A stretch of 37,388 nt of DNA from an uncultured Acetatifactor sp. (GCA_949840935.1 CATKXX010000029.1:1-37388), one strand, 5' to 3'; counted from the first letter of the stretch, positions 25,222 to 33,581 are shown. Translations and numbers: made by a program. Notes: generated by a model from the sequence alone, not told the origin.

Positions 25222-26058
25222 ATGCAGTTAGGAATCAGGTTACATGACACAACAAAGCTTCCCTTTGCGGAGCGTATCGCGGATGTACATAAGCTGGGGT
25301 TTGAGTGTGGGCATCTGGCGCTGGCGAAGGTGATTGATGAATTCCCCACCACGGACGAGGCTATGACGCCCGGCCTGGCCATGTATATCAGGAATGTGTT
25401 TGCGGAAAATCATGTGGATATCGCCGTGCTGGGCTGCTATCTGAATCTGGCGAATCCCAACAAAGAGCAGCTGGCGGCAACCGTGCACCGTTATATGGCG
25501 CATATCCGCTTTGCCTCCTGGCTTGGCTGCGGTGTTGTGGGGACGGAGACGGGAGCGCCAAACGAGACCTATACCTTTACCCCCGAATGTCATACGGAAG
25601 AAGCGTTGCAGCTTTTTATCGACAATGTCCGCCCCGTAGTAAAATACGCGGAACAGATGGGTGTGGTATTTGCCATTGAGCCGGTATACCGTCATATTGT
25701 ATCCACCCCTGAGAGGGCGAGAAGGGTGCTGGACGAGATCGATTCCCCCAATCTGCAGATTATCTTTGACCCTGTGAATATGCTGGATATCTCCAATTAT
25801 CAGGACAGGGAGGCTATCTTTGCGGAGGCTATTGAACTGCTTGGGCCTGATGTTGCCATGGTGCACCTGAAGGACTTTGTGGTGGGCGATGGAAGACTGA
25901 ATTCCGTGGGCTGCGGCCTGGGGGAGATGGATTACACCCAGGTGCTGAAATTTATGAAAGAGAGAAAGCCCTTTATCCACGCTACGCTGGAGGACACGAA
26001 GCCGGAAAATAACCAGCAGGTTAAGGAATTTATCCTGCGCAAGTATGCGGAGGTATAA
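25222..26058 (+). CDS. Sugar phosphate isomerase/epimerase-like TIM-barrel protein
   Basis: A 278-residue protein of the xylose-isomerase-like (AP endonuclease 2) TIM-barrel family. ATG 25222 follows ACGGAGGAAAG. Metal-ligand positions of the family are visible: E153 in FAIEPV, D183 in IIFDPVN, H215 in VHLKD and E257 in ATLED. Members isomerise or epimerise keto-sugars and sugar acids. At the end of a galacturonate/pectin gene run it may handle a side-product such as an epimer of tagaturonate, but substrate and reaction cannot be read from sequence. A clear terminator follows. Confidence 0.85.
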   Translation: MQLGIRLHDTTKLPFAERIADVHKLGFECGHLALAKVIDEFPTTDEAMTPGLAMYIRNVFAENHVDIAVLGCYLNLANPNKEQLAATVHRYMAHIRFASWLGCGVVGTETGAPNETYTFTPECHTEEALQLFIDNVRPVVKYAEQMGVVFAIEPVYRHIVSTPERARRVLDEIDSPNLQIIFDPVNMLDISNYQDREAIFAEAIELLGPDVAMVHLKDFVVGDGRLNSVGCGLGEMDYTQVLKFMKERKPFIHATLEDTKPENNQQVKEFILRKYAEV

Positions 26059-26091
26059 GGGGAGGGGCTGATAAAGGCCCGGTGTCCGGAA

Positions 26092-26135
26092 CCGCTTTCG
26101 TTTGCCGTTTGTTTTGGCAGCGGAAGCGGCTTTTT
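26092..26135 (+). terminator. Terminator of the pectin/galacturonate gene run
   Basis: CCGCTTTCG (26092-26100) pairs with CGGAAGCGG (26121-26129), with an inner TGCC/GGCA continuation, and TTTTT follows. It lies 33 bases after the isomerase stop. The remaining 330 bases up to the next gene hold no credible coding frame; the only promoter-like signal is TGGTACAAT (26277-26285), which resembles an extended -10 and has no good -35. Confidence 0.82.
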
Positions 26136-26462
26136 GAGGTAAAGCCGAATTGTCTGCCGCTTATGTTTTGCCGTCAGGGCATGCCACAAAACACGGATCA
26201 GAGTCTCAGGCCGCCATATGACTGCCTGCAAAATCGCAGGTTTGTTGGATTTTATATGGAATGATACAAGCGGCTATGGTACAATCAGATTGTGAACAGG
26301 CTGATAAGGTGAGAGACGTCAGGATGATATAAAAGTGTAGCGCGGGCTTTGGTATGATTTTATCTGCGGGGCGGCGCTTATAATTGGAATGTCGAAAGGT
26401 ATGGAAGTGCTTCCCTGTGAGGATTTGCAGGAAAATATCTGGATGAGGGAGGATTCGGGAGT

Positions 26463-27470
26463 ATGGGATTACACTTAAGGGCAGGACTGGGGGTTTTGAC
26501 GGCGTTTTTCATGCTGGCGGCTCCGCTGACGGTATCCGCGAAGACATATTATTATGAGACGTGTTACCAGGCGCCGGAGGAATTGGAAAATTACATTGTG
26601 CTGGAGGAAGACTTTGGGGAATATGAGGTGCAGGAGGGGGACTGCCTGTGGAACATATCCGAAAGGCTTCTGGGAAACGGTGAGGAATATCCGCGGCTTG
26701 TGGAAATGAATCCGGAGTTGATCCTGGATCCCGACCTGATTTATCCCCATACATTTCTGCAGATGAGCCGGAAGGTGTATGTGAGAAAAAAGGAGGGCCC
26801 TGCAGGTCTGGAGATAGCGCAGCTTTTTCGTACCGGGGTCGTGGACGGGTGCACGGTGGGACTGGTACAGGCGGGGGAGGCTTACGCCAGTATGGCGTTT
26901 ATGCGGCCGGACGACGCCAGGATCCTCTGCCGGATCCGTGACAGGGAGCAGGGAAGCGAGGAGGCTTTGGCGGAATGGGAGGAGTGCTGTGAAGCCATAG
27001 AGGAATACGCGGAGAAGGAGTATGAGGGCCTGGTAACGGATCTGGCCTTTGAACATTACCAGTCGGAGACGGGCGAACAGATTTATCTTTTTTCGTATAC
27101 ATATACGGTTCAGGGGGAGAAATATGGCCTTAAGGGCACGCTGCCGGTGTATGTGAGCCACGGCATCTGTCAGGCGGAGCATATCCAGGCGGAGTTTGTG
27201 GGATTCCACACACAGGACGACATGGAGGATGTAGTCCGCTATCTGGCGGCGAGCTTTGAGGAGCTGCCTGACGCAGGCCGGAGGAGGGGCAGTGTGAATG
27301 ATAATAATATCACCTTCGGTTCAACAAAGGAGTGGGATCTGCCCGGGGTCTATAACTCCTTTGGATGGATGGAGGAGTATTTTGACGGGATTTTCAGCCA
27401 GGCTGCCCGGGAGAATGCCGCGCCGGAGGACAGGAGTGCGAAGGACAGGGTTCTTCATATGATATTATAA
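26463..27470 (+). CDS. Secreted LysM-domain protein
   Basis: A 335-residue exported protein. ATG 26463 follows GGAGGATTCGGGAG. A signal peptide occupies residues 1-26 (cleavage after VSA). One LysM peptidoglycan-binding domain lies at about residues 53-100 (YEVQEGDCLWNISERLLGNG, then VEMNPELILDPDLIYPHTFL). The remaining 230 residues are unassigned. They begin with a segment rich in aromatic and acidic residues and contain TYTVQGEKYGLKG, which looks beta-stranded. No lipobox or membrane helix after the signal peptide, so it is probably held at the wall by LysM. The following ATPase gene is 65 bases away on the same strand. Confidence 0.85.
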   Translation: MGLHLRAGLGVLTAFFMLAAPLTVSAKTYYYETCYQAPEELENYIVLEEDFGEYEVQEGDCLWNISERLLGNGEEYPRLVEMNPELILDPDLIYPHTFLQMSRKVYVRKKEGPAGLEIAQLFRTGVVDGCTVGLVQAGEAYASMAFMRPDDARILCRIRDREQGSEEALAEWEECCEAIEEYAEKEYEGLVTDLAFEHYQSETGEQIYLFSYTYTVQGEKYGLKGTLPVYVSHGICQAEHIQAEFVGFHTQDDMEDVVRYLAASFEELPDAGRRRGSVNDNNITFGSTKEWDLPGVYNSFGWMEEYFDGIFSQAARENAAPEDRSAKDRVLHMIL

Positions 27471-27535
27471 AAATTTGTGCCGGTTAAAACGCATTTCGCC
27501 GTTTTCCCCGGTCACAGGAAAGGTATGATGATAAA

Positions 27536-29047
27536 ATGTACAGAGACGGAAGGATTTACATGGGACTTGACGACGGCGGGAATCAGGTGTCCATGCAGTT
27601 AAACATGAGCAACCGCCACGGGCTGATCGCGGGAGCCAGCGGCACGGGGAAGACGATTACCATGAAGGTGATGGCGGAATCCTTTTCCGATGCGGGGGTG
27701 CCTGTATTTTTATGCGATGTGAAGGGGGATGTTTCGGGGCTTGCTTCCCCCGGGGCCGCTTCCGAGAGCATGGAAAAGCGGATTGATAAATTCGGGATCC
27801 GGGACTGCTTTGCATATAAGTCCTATCCTGTATGCTTCTGGGATATTTATCAGGAAAAGGGGCATCCTGTGCGGGCAACTATCTCCGATATCGGGCCGGA
27901 GCTGCTTGCACGTATCCTGGGATTAACGGCGGTGCAGGAGGGGGTTTTGAATATTGTATTCCGGATCGCCGACGACAAGGGACTGATGCTCATAGATTTA
28001 AAGGATTTAAAGGCTGTTCTGAATTATGTCTCGGAGCACAGGACGGATTATACCGCAGCCTATGGAAACATAGCGCCCCAGTCCATAGGGGCCATTGTCC
28101 GCGCCCTGATCCCCCTGGAAAACCAGGGAGGCGACCTGTTCTTCGGGGAACCGGCGCTGGATATCTTTGACTGGATACGTACCGACAGCGAGGGAAGGGG
28201 GATTGTCAATATCCTGGACAGCGTAAAGCTGGTGCAGAATCCCACTCTGTATGCAAGTTTCCTGCTTTGGATGATGGCGGAGCTGTTCGAACGGCTTCCG
28301 GAGGCGGGAGATCTGGAGAAGCCCAAGCTGGTGTTTTTCTTTGACGAGGCACACATGCTGTTTTCCGATGCACCCAAGGTGCTGGTGCAGAAAATTGAGC
28401 AGGTGGTGAAGCTGATCCGCTCCAAGGGCGTGGGGATTTACTTCGTGACCCAGAGCCCCGGGGACATTCCCGACAGTGTGCTGGCACAGCTTTCCAACCG
28501 CGTCCAGCATGCCCTTCGGGCTTACACTCCCGCAGAGCAGAAGGCGGTGAAGGTGGCGGCACAGTCCTTCCGTGTGAATCCCGCCTTTAAGACAGAGGAT
28601 GTGATCATGGAGCTGGGAGTGGGCTATGCCCTGACTTCTTTCCTGGATGAGGAAGGTGTCCCCGGCATGGCGCAGCAGACGGCAATCATCTGTCCCCAGA
28701 GCCTTATGGGGCCGGTGGACAAAGTAGAGAGATTAAAGAGGATTGCCTCCGACGGCATGGAAAAATATGACGATGGTGTGGACAATGTGTCCGCCTATGA
28801 AGTGCTGACGGAGCAGAACGCCCTGGAGGCGGAGCGTGCCCAGCTGGAGAAGGAAAAAGAGGAATTCCAGAAAAAGAAGGAAAAGGAAGAAGCAGCGGCG
28901 GCAAAAAAGAAGGAAAAGGAAAAAGAGGCCGCGGAGAAAAAGAAGGAGAGGGCGGCGGAGCGGCGCAGATCCCAGATCGAGAGGAGCCTGATCAGCACCG
29001 GCACCCAGGTACTCAAGAGAGGGCTGCTGAAGACACTGTTTAAATAG
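27536..29047 (+). CDS. HerA/YjgR-type (DUF853) ATPase
   Basis: A 503-residue P-loop ATPase of the HerA/FtsK superfamily, DUF853/YjgR branch. ATG 27536 has only a distant GGAAAGG. Walker A is GASGTGKT (33-40); Walker B is LVFFFDEAH (D270, E271). The [25 protein letters not shown] region carries the sensor and arginine-finger part. The last 80 residues are a charged Lys/Glu coiled coil, followed by a short basic end ([11 protein letters not shown]). Homologues are annotated as helicases or translocases, but the branch has no firmly known role. No nuclease (NurA, SIR2-like) or membrane partner is adjacent, so this does not look like a known HerA defence pair. It is tightly followed by a small helical protein. 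Confidence 0.9.
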   Translation: MYRDGRIYMGLDDGGNQVSMQLNMSNRHGLIAGASGTGKTITMKVMAESFSDAGVPVFLCDVKGDVSGLASPGAASESMEKRIDKFGIRDCFAYKSYPVCFWDIYQEKGHPVRATISDIGPELLARILGLTAVQEGVLNIVFRIADDKGLMLIDLKDLKAVLNYVSEHRTDYTAAYGNIAPQSIGAIVRALIPLENQGGDLFFGEPALDIFDWIRTDSEGRGIVNILDSVKLVQNPTLYASFLLWMMAELFERLPEAGDLEKPKLVFFFDEAHMLFSDAPKVLVQKIEQVVKLIRSKGVGIYFVTQSPGDIPDSVLAQLSNRVQHALRAYTPAEQKAVKVAAQSFRVNPAFKTEDVIMELGVGYALTSFLDEEGVPGMAQQTAIICPQSLMGPVDKVERLKRIASDGMEKYDDGVDNVSAYEVLTEQNALEAERAQLEKEKEEFQKKKEKEEAAAAKKKEKEKEAAEKKKERAAERRRSQIERSLISTGTQVLKRGLLKTLFK

Positions 29048-29056
29048 GAGGTCAGT

Positions 29057-29482
29057 ATGGACAATCTGGACAGGGCAAGGGAGCTGAAGGAGGCAAAGCA
29101 GGCAGGCCAGGAGGCGCTAAACTGCCTGAACCGGGCGGCGGAATCCCTGAAAAGTGCCGGAAATTGGGGAATTGTTGATATGCTGGGGGGAGGGCTGATC
29201 AGCACCTTTGTCAAGCATTCCAAAATGAATGATGCAGAGGCGTTGGTGCAGCAGGCGCGCAGCGCCCTGAAGCGCTTCCAGAAGGAATTGACGGATGTGG
29301 AGAATGTGGAGGATTTCCATATAGAAACGGGAGATTTCCTGGCCTTTGCAGACTATTTTTTTGACGGCATTATCGCGGACTGGCTGATGCAGTCCAGGAT
29401 CAATGACGCCAGGGCACAGGTGGAAAACGCCAGGCAGAAGGTCATGTATATTATGAGGCAGCTGAATGAAATACCCTTATAA
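29057..29482 (+). CDS. Small helical protein with internal duplication, partner of the ATPase
   Basis: A 141-residue, all-helical cytoplasmic protein of unknown family. ATG 29057 follows AGGAGGTCAG and lies nine bases after the ATPase stop, so the genes are co-transcribed. Residues 44-78 and 102-136 align without gaps and share 11 of 35 positions, including S-x-x-N-D-A and A-R; both units look like paired amphipathic helices. The first unit is preceded by a distinctive NWGIVDMLGGG motif. It may be a scaffold or regulator for the ATPase, judged only from gene order. Confidence 0.8.
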   Translation: MDNLDRARELKEAKQAGQEALNCLNRAAESLKSAGNWGIVDMLGGGLISTFVKHSKMNDAEALVQQARSALKRFQKELTDVENVEDFHIETGDFLAFADYFFDGIIADWLMQSRINDARAQVENARQKVMYIMRQLNEIPL

Positions 29483-29503
29483 GTAAAGTGGAGGGGTTTT
29501 TAA

Positions 29504-29522
29504 GGAAATATTAAATATTTCC
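29504..29522. promoter_or_regulatory. Perfect palindrome upstream of the phosphoesterase gene
   Basis: GGAAATATTAAATATTTCC: nine-base perfect arms around one central base, in an AT-rich stretch 40 bases before the phosphoesterase start codon. Candidate operator; too AT-rich and without a T-run to be a good terminator. Confidence 0.4.
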
Positions 29523-29561
29523 GGCCGTAAATGTTAAAAATTATGTGGTTACATAGTATCC

Positions 29562-30458
29562 ATGGATATAGCGATATTATCAGACATTCACAGCAATTAT
29601 ACCGCTTTTGAGAGATGTATGGAGTATGCCGTTTCCCGGGGCGTGGGCCGCTTTATTTTCCTTGGGGATTACGTGGGGGAGTTTGCCTATCCGGAACGAA
29701 CCATGGAGCTGCTCTATTCCTGCGGGGAGAAATACGACTGTACGTTTATCCGGGGAAATAAGGAGGAATACTGGATAAAGTGCCGCCGGGAAGGCGGAAA
29801 TAACTGGAAGGAGTATGATTCCACCACAGGGGCCCTGTGGTATGCCTATCATCGTCTTACAGAGCGGGACATAGACTTTTTCGGGGAGATTCCCATTTCC
29901 CGGGAAATTCATTTCGAGGGATATCCTGCCCTCACTGTCTGCCACGGCTCACCGGGAAATGTGAAGGAGGAGCTTTGGGAAGATGCGGAGGGGACAAAGG
30001 CAGTCATGGAGAATGTCAGGACTCCCTTTGTTTTCTGCGGACATACTCACAGACAGTTTGTGTTCCGGCATCAGGGAGTAACCCTGATCAATCCCGGCTC
30101 CGTGGGCCTTTCCAGCGGGGCAGCCGGACGGAGCCAGTTTGCAATCCTGCACGGGGAGAGGGGATGCTGGCGGGAGGAAATGGTCATCCTGGATTATGAC
30201 AGGCAGCGGGCCATAGAGCAGCTGAGGGAATCGGGCCTGGCGGAGAGGGCGCCCTACTGGTGCGCCGTTACTGCGCGCCAGGTCAGGGGAACGCAGCCGG
30301 AGTTAACCCATATGGATGTGATGAAGCGGGTTATGGAGCTCTGCCACCGGGAGACGGGGAAGTGGAGCTGGCCCGACCTGCCTGAAAAATATTGGGAGCT
30401 GGCCTTCAGAGAGCTTTTTGAACCCCTTTCGGAGGATATGTTTCCGTTAATGTTATAA
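29562..30458 (+). CDS. Calcineurin-like metallophosphoesterase
   Basis: A 298-residue enzyme of the MJ0936/YfcE-type phosphodiesterase branch. Metal motifs are D8-x-H10 (SDIHSN), GDYVG (D36), GN-KEE (N66), CHGSP and GHTHRQF. It would hydrolyse a phosphoester or cyclic phosphodiester; the substrate is unknown. About 90 extra C-terminal residues follow the catalytic core. ATG 29562 gives the usual family N-terminus but has no Shine-Dalgarno sequence before it, unlike its neighbours. An AT-rich TACATAGTAT lies just upstream, so a leaderless transcript is possible. Confidence 0.88.
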   Translation: MDIAILSDIHSNYTAFERCMEYAVSRGVGRFIFLGDYVGEFAYPERTMELLYSCGEKYDCTFIRGNKEEYWIKCRREGGNNWKEYDSTTGALWYAYHRLTERDIDFFGEIPISREIHFEGYPALTVCHGSPGNVKEELWEDAEGTKAVMENVRTPFVFCGHTHRQFVFRHQGVTLINPGSVGLSSGAAGRSQFAILHGERGCWREEMVILDYDRQRAIEQLRESGLAERAPYWCAVTARQVRGTQPELTHMDVMKRVMELCHRETGKWSWPDLPEKYWELAFRELFEPLSEDMFPLML

Positions 30459-30496
30459 AATCCGGTTCAATTGTAACGAAAGCTTCAACAGAGGTC

Positions 30497-30524
30497 TAAA
30501 AGGCTGATAAGGGGAAGCCGATAT
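30497..30524 (+). promoter_or_regulatory. Sigma-28-like (flagellar/chemotaxis) promoter
   Basis: TAAA (30497-30500), 16 bases, GCCGATAT (30517-30524). The -10 matches the sigma-28 consensus GCCGATAA at seven of eight positions; normal spacing is 14 to 16. It lies upstream of a gene whose neighbour encodes a CheX-type protein, which supports the call. Confidence 0.5.
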
Positions 30525-30542
30525 TAATACATATGGAATAGG

Positions 30543-30610
30543 ATTATGCCACGGATGGTAGAGAAGACAACGGCTTCGACACCATCCGTATCTTTTTGTG
30601 GACGCATAAT
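30543..30610 (+). ncRNA. Structured leader RNA (possible terminator or regulatory element)
   Basis: Nested perfect stems: ATTATGC (30543-30549) with GCATAAT (30604-30610), and inside it ACGGATGGT (30551-30559) with ACCATCCGT (30581-30589), topped by GAAG/CTTC around a seven-base loop with a symmetric 3x3 internal loop. The inner hairpin is followed by TATCTTTTT, so it may act as an intrinsic terminator. It lies inside the leader expected from the sigma-28-like promoter; alternatively it may end transcripts of the phosphoesterase gene 90 bases upstream. No known riboswitch was recognised. Confidence 0.45.
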
Positions 30611-30678
30611 ATTTCTGTTCCACCCATGGGCACAGAAGTGCGGGATTGGATTATAAAACAGCAGGGAGGTAGAAAGAG

Positions 30679-31413
30679 ATGAGGATTGGTGCAGGACTGG
30701 CCGGCTATAACACGAGGACAGTGTCGGAGGGCGCTGCCAGGAGGGGCGGCCGCCTTCCAAAAGCTGCTTCTGACGCAGCAGAGCCGGCAGCAGAGAGCCT
30801 GACGACTGTGATGGGCAGCCTGATGTGGGAGAAAACAAAAGAGGATGATGATAAGTCTTCCCAGAAGCAGATGGTATCCTTAGGCGACGGAGAGGCTGTG
30901 GAGGGGCAGGATGACAGAAGCGAGGCGGTCAAGGTGTACGAGGAGGCTTTTAAGGGAGGCCCGAATCCCCTGGAAAATCTCAGGGTGGCTTCCAGCAAGG
31001 TTCCCTATGGCCATCTGGCGAAGGATGGGGTCATCGTTTATAACGGGGTATTGTTTACCTGCGATGAGAAGACCAACAGCATCTGCCTTGGAGATGTGTC
31101 AGATCCGAAAAAGGTCATCAACGTCACCCTTTCCGGCGGCGGCCATCTGAAGGTGAACAGGGACTGCATAGACCAGCTGGGCAAGGCTATCGATATGTTC
31201 TCCCCGGAGGATGTAAATCTGATCATGCGGGCGATCCATCAGGATACAAAGCTGAAGTCCATGCAGAAGGAGATTGAGGATCTGGAGGCCAGTGTGGGAG
31301 GGCTTACATCCGGCGGCGCAGAGGGGCAGGGCAGCAGAACGGACAGTGAAGAAGGCGTTGAGGCGGACGGCGGGACAGAGCCAGAGTCAGGGTTGGATAA
31401 GGAGAAAGAATAG
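30679..31413 (+). CDS. Unknown protein in a probable motility unit
   Basis: A 244-residue protein; ATG 30679 follows GGGAGGTAGAAAGAG. The first 85 residues are Ala/Gly/Asp/Glu-rich and probably disordered. Residues 90-200 form a compact domain (PYGHLAKDGVIVYNGVLFTC, then CLGDVSDPKKVINVTLSGGG and DCIDQLGKAIDMFSPEDVNLIM). A short coiled coil (KSMQKEIEDLEAS) and an acidic Gly/Ser tail end it. No signal peptide or membrane helix. I do not recognise the family. The upstream sigma-28-like promoter and the hemerythrin-CheX gene 73 bases downstream suggest a flagellar or chemotaxis link; that is inference. Confidence 0.75.
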   Translation: MRIGAGLAGYNTRTVSEGAARRGGRLPKAASDAAEPAAESLTTVMGSLMWEKTKEDDDKSSQKQMVSLGDGEAVEGQDDRSEAVKVYEEAFKGGPNPLENLRVASSKVPYGHLAKDGVIVYNGVLFTCDEKTNSICLGDVSDPKKVINVTLSGGGHLKVNRDCIDQLGKAIDMFSPEDVNLIMRAIHQDTKLKSMQKEIEDLEASVGGLTSGGAEGQGSRTDSEEGVEADGGTEPESGLDKEKE

Positions 31414-31486
31414 GTAATTTCTCTTCCCTTTGGAAAAAAATGGTGGTATGATATATCTGCTATCAATTACCGGAGGGAAGAAAGCT

Positions 31487-32371
31487 ATGAGTGAAATCTG
31501 TTTATGGAAAGAGCAGTACCGGATCGGGAATAAGGAGATTGACGAACAGCATTACCAGCTGTTTGGCAAGATTGAGAAGCTGCTTGTTATTGCCAGAAGC
31601 GGTGACATTGAAACGAAAAGGAAGGAATGCTTTGAGCTGATTCAATTCCTCATAGACTACACCAAATTCCATTTTGAATCGGAAGAAAAGATTCAGAAGG
31701 AGATGCAGTATGTGGGATATACGCAGCATGTATGGATTCATCAGGAATTCATACAGACGATTCAGCAGTATAAGGAAAAGCTGGAGCAGGATTTCTCACC
31801 GGCACTGCTGAAGAGCTTTGCGGGAACACTGCTTACATGGCTGTCGCAGCATGTCTGTGGATGTGACAGGAAGATCATGTCAAACACTCCCCTGGAGGCT
31901 CAAAGCGCGCTGGCTGGCGCTGCGGAGAATATCGATCTGATCGTCTCCAAGCTTCTGGAGGATAATTACGGGCTCCATGTCAGAAACGCGAAATCATGCC
32001 TGTATAAAGGATTTGTGGAAGGAAGCGTTTTCGTCCGCAGGGTGGTCAGAGGAAAGAACAGCTATGTTTTCCTCTATGGTTTCTCGGAGCAGATTGCCAG
32101 AGATTTGTACACTGCGATCAGCAGTCTGCAGATTGAGGATCTGGAAAACCTGGATGAGATGGAAAGCTCGGCGCTGGCGGAGATTACCAATATCATGTCC
32201 ACTTACATTACAGGCATCCTTTCTGATGAACCTGTGGCGGATCTCAGATATGAGGACACTGTGTATACAAAGGAGTATACGGATGAGACCTATAATCTGC
32301 GGGATGGTGTTGTCATCAGCCTTGAGACGGATCATGGCAGGATGGAGGTGCTTTACTCCCGCGTGCAATGA
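31487..32371 (+). CDS. Hemerythrin-CheX fusion protein
   Basis: A 294-residue cytoplasmic protein; ATG 31487 follows CGGAGGGAAG, and an upstream in-frame ATG at 31430 lacks a site. Residues 1-135 are a bacteriohemerythrin with a full ligand set: H22, H62, E66, H81, H85, H122 and D127. Residues 150-290 form a CheX-like domain carrying the CheC/CheX/FliY phosphatase signature S228-x3-E232-x2-N235 (SALAEITN). CheX dephosphorylates CheY-P and so resets the flagellar motor; hemerythrin binds O2 at a di-iron centre. The fusion could make CheY-P removal respond to oxygen. Unlike the tandem hemerythrin at 1650-2474, no iron ligand is missing. Confidence 0.88.
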   Translation: MSEICLWKEQYRIGNKEIDEQHYQLFGKIEKLLVIARSGDIETKRKECFELIQFLIDYTKFHFESEEKIQKEMQYVGYTQHVWIHQEFIQTIQQYKEKLEQDFSPALLKSFAGTLLTWLSQHVCGCDRKIMSNTPLEAQSALAGAAENIDLIVSKLLEDNYGLHVRNAKSCLYKGFVEGSVFVRRVVRGKNSYVFLYGFSEQIARDLYTAISSLQIEDLENLDEMESSALAEITNIMSTYITGILSDEPVADLRYEDTVYTKEYTDETYNLRDGVVISLETDHGRMEVLYSRVQ

Positions 32372-32389
32372 TGATACATTTCCTATTGG

Positions 32390-32424
32390 GGAAGCCGGAG
32401 TTATCACTCCGGCTTCCAGCCTTT
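32390..32424 (+). terminator. Terminator of the hemerythrin-CheX gene, overlapping the methylesterase 3' end
   Basis: A perfect 12-bp stem (GGAAGCCGGAGT with ACTCCGGCTTCC) around TATC, followed after a few bases by TTTT on the plus strand. It includes the last codons and stop of the convergent methylesterase gene. On the minus strand no T-run follows. Confidence 0.6.
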
Positions 32425-33444
32425 TAACACATTTTCTATCGTGTATTCAGCCGCTTCTTCCTGTGTCATCTGACAGGAGAAATCCGCTCTTGTCTCAGGG
32501 CTTGCGCCGGGCCCGTAGGATTGATATTCGCCGTAATAGAAATGACCATGGGGCTTATTCCAGTCCTTCCAGCCCTCGGGGTGGATATGTTCGCCCAGCT
32601 CGCAGTTGAGGAACACTGTCTTGGCATATTCCCTCCAGGGACGTCCCAGGTAGATAGAATGAGGCGGACAGTTGCCGGTGAGCCTGCAATCCTTAAATAC
32701 ATAGCCGTATTTTTCCGCTTTTGGGGTGGAAGCGGCGGTCACATAGCCATAAATCTTCTCTCCTCCTTCGGGAAAGGGCTTGCCCTCCTGGAGCCTGGAG
32801 TAAATCTCACAGTGGTCGAAATAGACGATGGCGCTGCCAAAGATAAAGTCCACATCGCCCTGGATGAAGCAATTTCGGAACATCTGCCGGGTCATGGTGC
32901 GGGGAAGGAATTCGCCGGGGCCTCTGAAACCGCCTTTTTCAAATTCCTGCTCCGGCAGGGGGGCCGTAAAAAGGGTATCCTGGCCGCCTAACAGAGCACA
33001 GTCCTCGAAATAGCAGCGGTCGCCGTCGGTGTAGAGGGCGAGGGCCTGGCCCACCTGATAGCCGAAGCCGGAATCGTTCTGGAAGGTCATATGTGCCGCC
33101 TTAAAGTCCTGTGCATCGATGCGCACGGTGGCGGTGCGGAAGGTACCTCTTTTTACGCCGTCAGGCATGATCTCCTGGGCATAATCCCCATAGACGACAA
33201 TGACTTCGCTTCGATCCTGTCCTTCGCCCAGAAGGGTTACATTAGGACGTGTGACAGTGAATTTTTCCCGATAGATGCCCTTTCCTATATGGATGATTGC
33301 GGGAGGAATTTCTGCCGTGGAAGCCGGGAATTCCTTTTCAGGAGCCTCCCAGGGAATGCTTTCCAGGGCGGTGGTAATGTCGGCAAAATTGGGGCTGTGC
33401 TCCGGCATATTGACATAAAGGTGCATTTCATTGGAAGTAGGCAT
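32404..33444 (-). CDS. Pectin methylesterase (carbohydrate esterase family 8), cytoplasmic
   Basis: A 346-residue right-handed beta-helix esterase. ATG at 33444 follows AAAGGAG. It removes methyl groups from galacturonate residues of pectin, giving methanol and a free uronate. Family motifs are complete: GQALAL (Q133), GGQDTLF (Q155, catalytic D156), GDVDFIFG (catalytic D199) and LGRPWR (R268, W270). It has no signal peptide, so it should act on imported methylated oligogalacturonides rather than on whole pectin. It is encoded away from the uxa locus on the opposite strand, with its own promoter. Confidence 0.95.
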   Translation of the reverse strand: MPTSNEMHLYVNMPEHSPNFADITTALESIPWEAPEKEFPASTAEIPPAIIHIGKGIYREKFTVTRPNVTLLGEGQDRSEVIVVYGDYAQEIMPDGVKRGTFRTATVRIDAQDFKAAHMTFQNDSGFGYQVGQALALYTDGDRCYFEDCALLGGQDTLFTAPLPEQEFEKGGFRGPGEFLPRTMTRQMFRNCFIQGDVDFIFGSAIVYFDHCEIYSRLQEGKPFPEGGEKIYGYVTAASTPKAEKYGYVFKDCRLTGNCPPHSIYLGRPWREYAKTVFLNCELGEHIHPEGWKDWNKPHGHFYYGEYQSYGPGASPETRADFSCQMTQEEAAEYTIENVLKGWKPE

Positions 33445-33509
33445 GATAAACTCCTTTCAAATAGCGTGGCCTGTGTATCAGCTCCTTGGGAGCATCTTTG
33501 TTCCAGTCC

Positions 33510-33539
33510 ATTATATCGCGGCAAGGGGCGGTTTTGCAA
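33510..33539 (-). promoter_or_regulatory. Promoter of the pectin methylesterase gene
   Basis: Read on the minus strand: -35 TTGCAA (33539-33534), 18 bases, -10 TATAAT (33515-33510). A small perfect hairpin, GCTCC-TTG-GGAGC (33481-33493), lies in the resulting leader and may be an operator. No copy of the TGTAAGTA LacI half-site is seen here. Confidence 0.55.
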
Positions 33540-33581
33540 GAGGAGAAGCTGACCGGTGGCTGTGTTCCTGTGGCAAATGCG

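Noticed and set aside
26082..26264. A 60-codon frame between the isomerase and LysM genes
   Set aside because: It contains the terminator hairpin, has no ribosome site and shows no protein-like pattern.
27536..29482. A known HerA-SIR2 or HerA-DUF4297 phage defence system
   Set aside because: No SIR2, DUF4297 or NurA-like nuclease is encoded beside the ATPase, and the ATPase belongs to the DUF853/YjgR branch.
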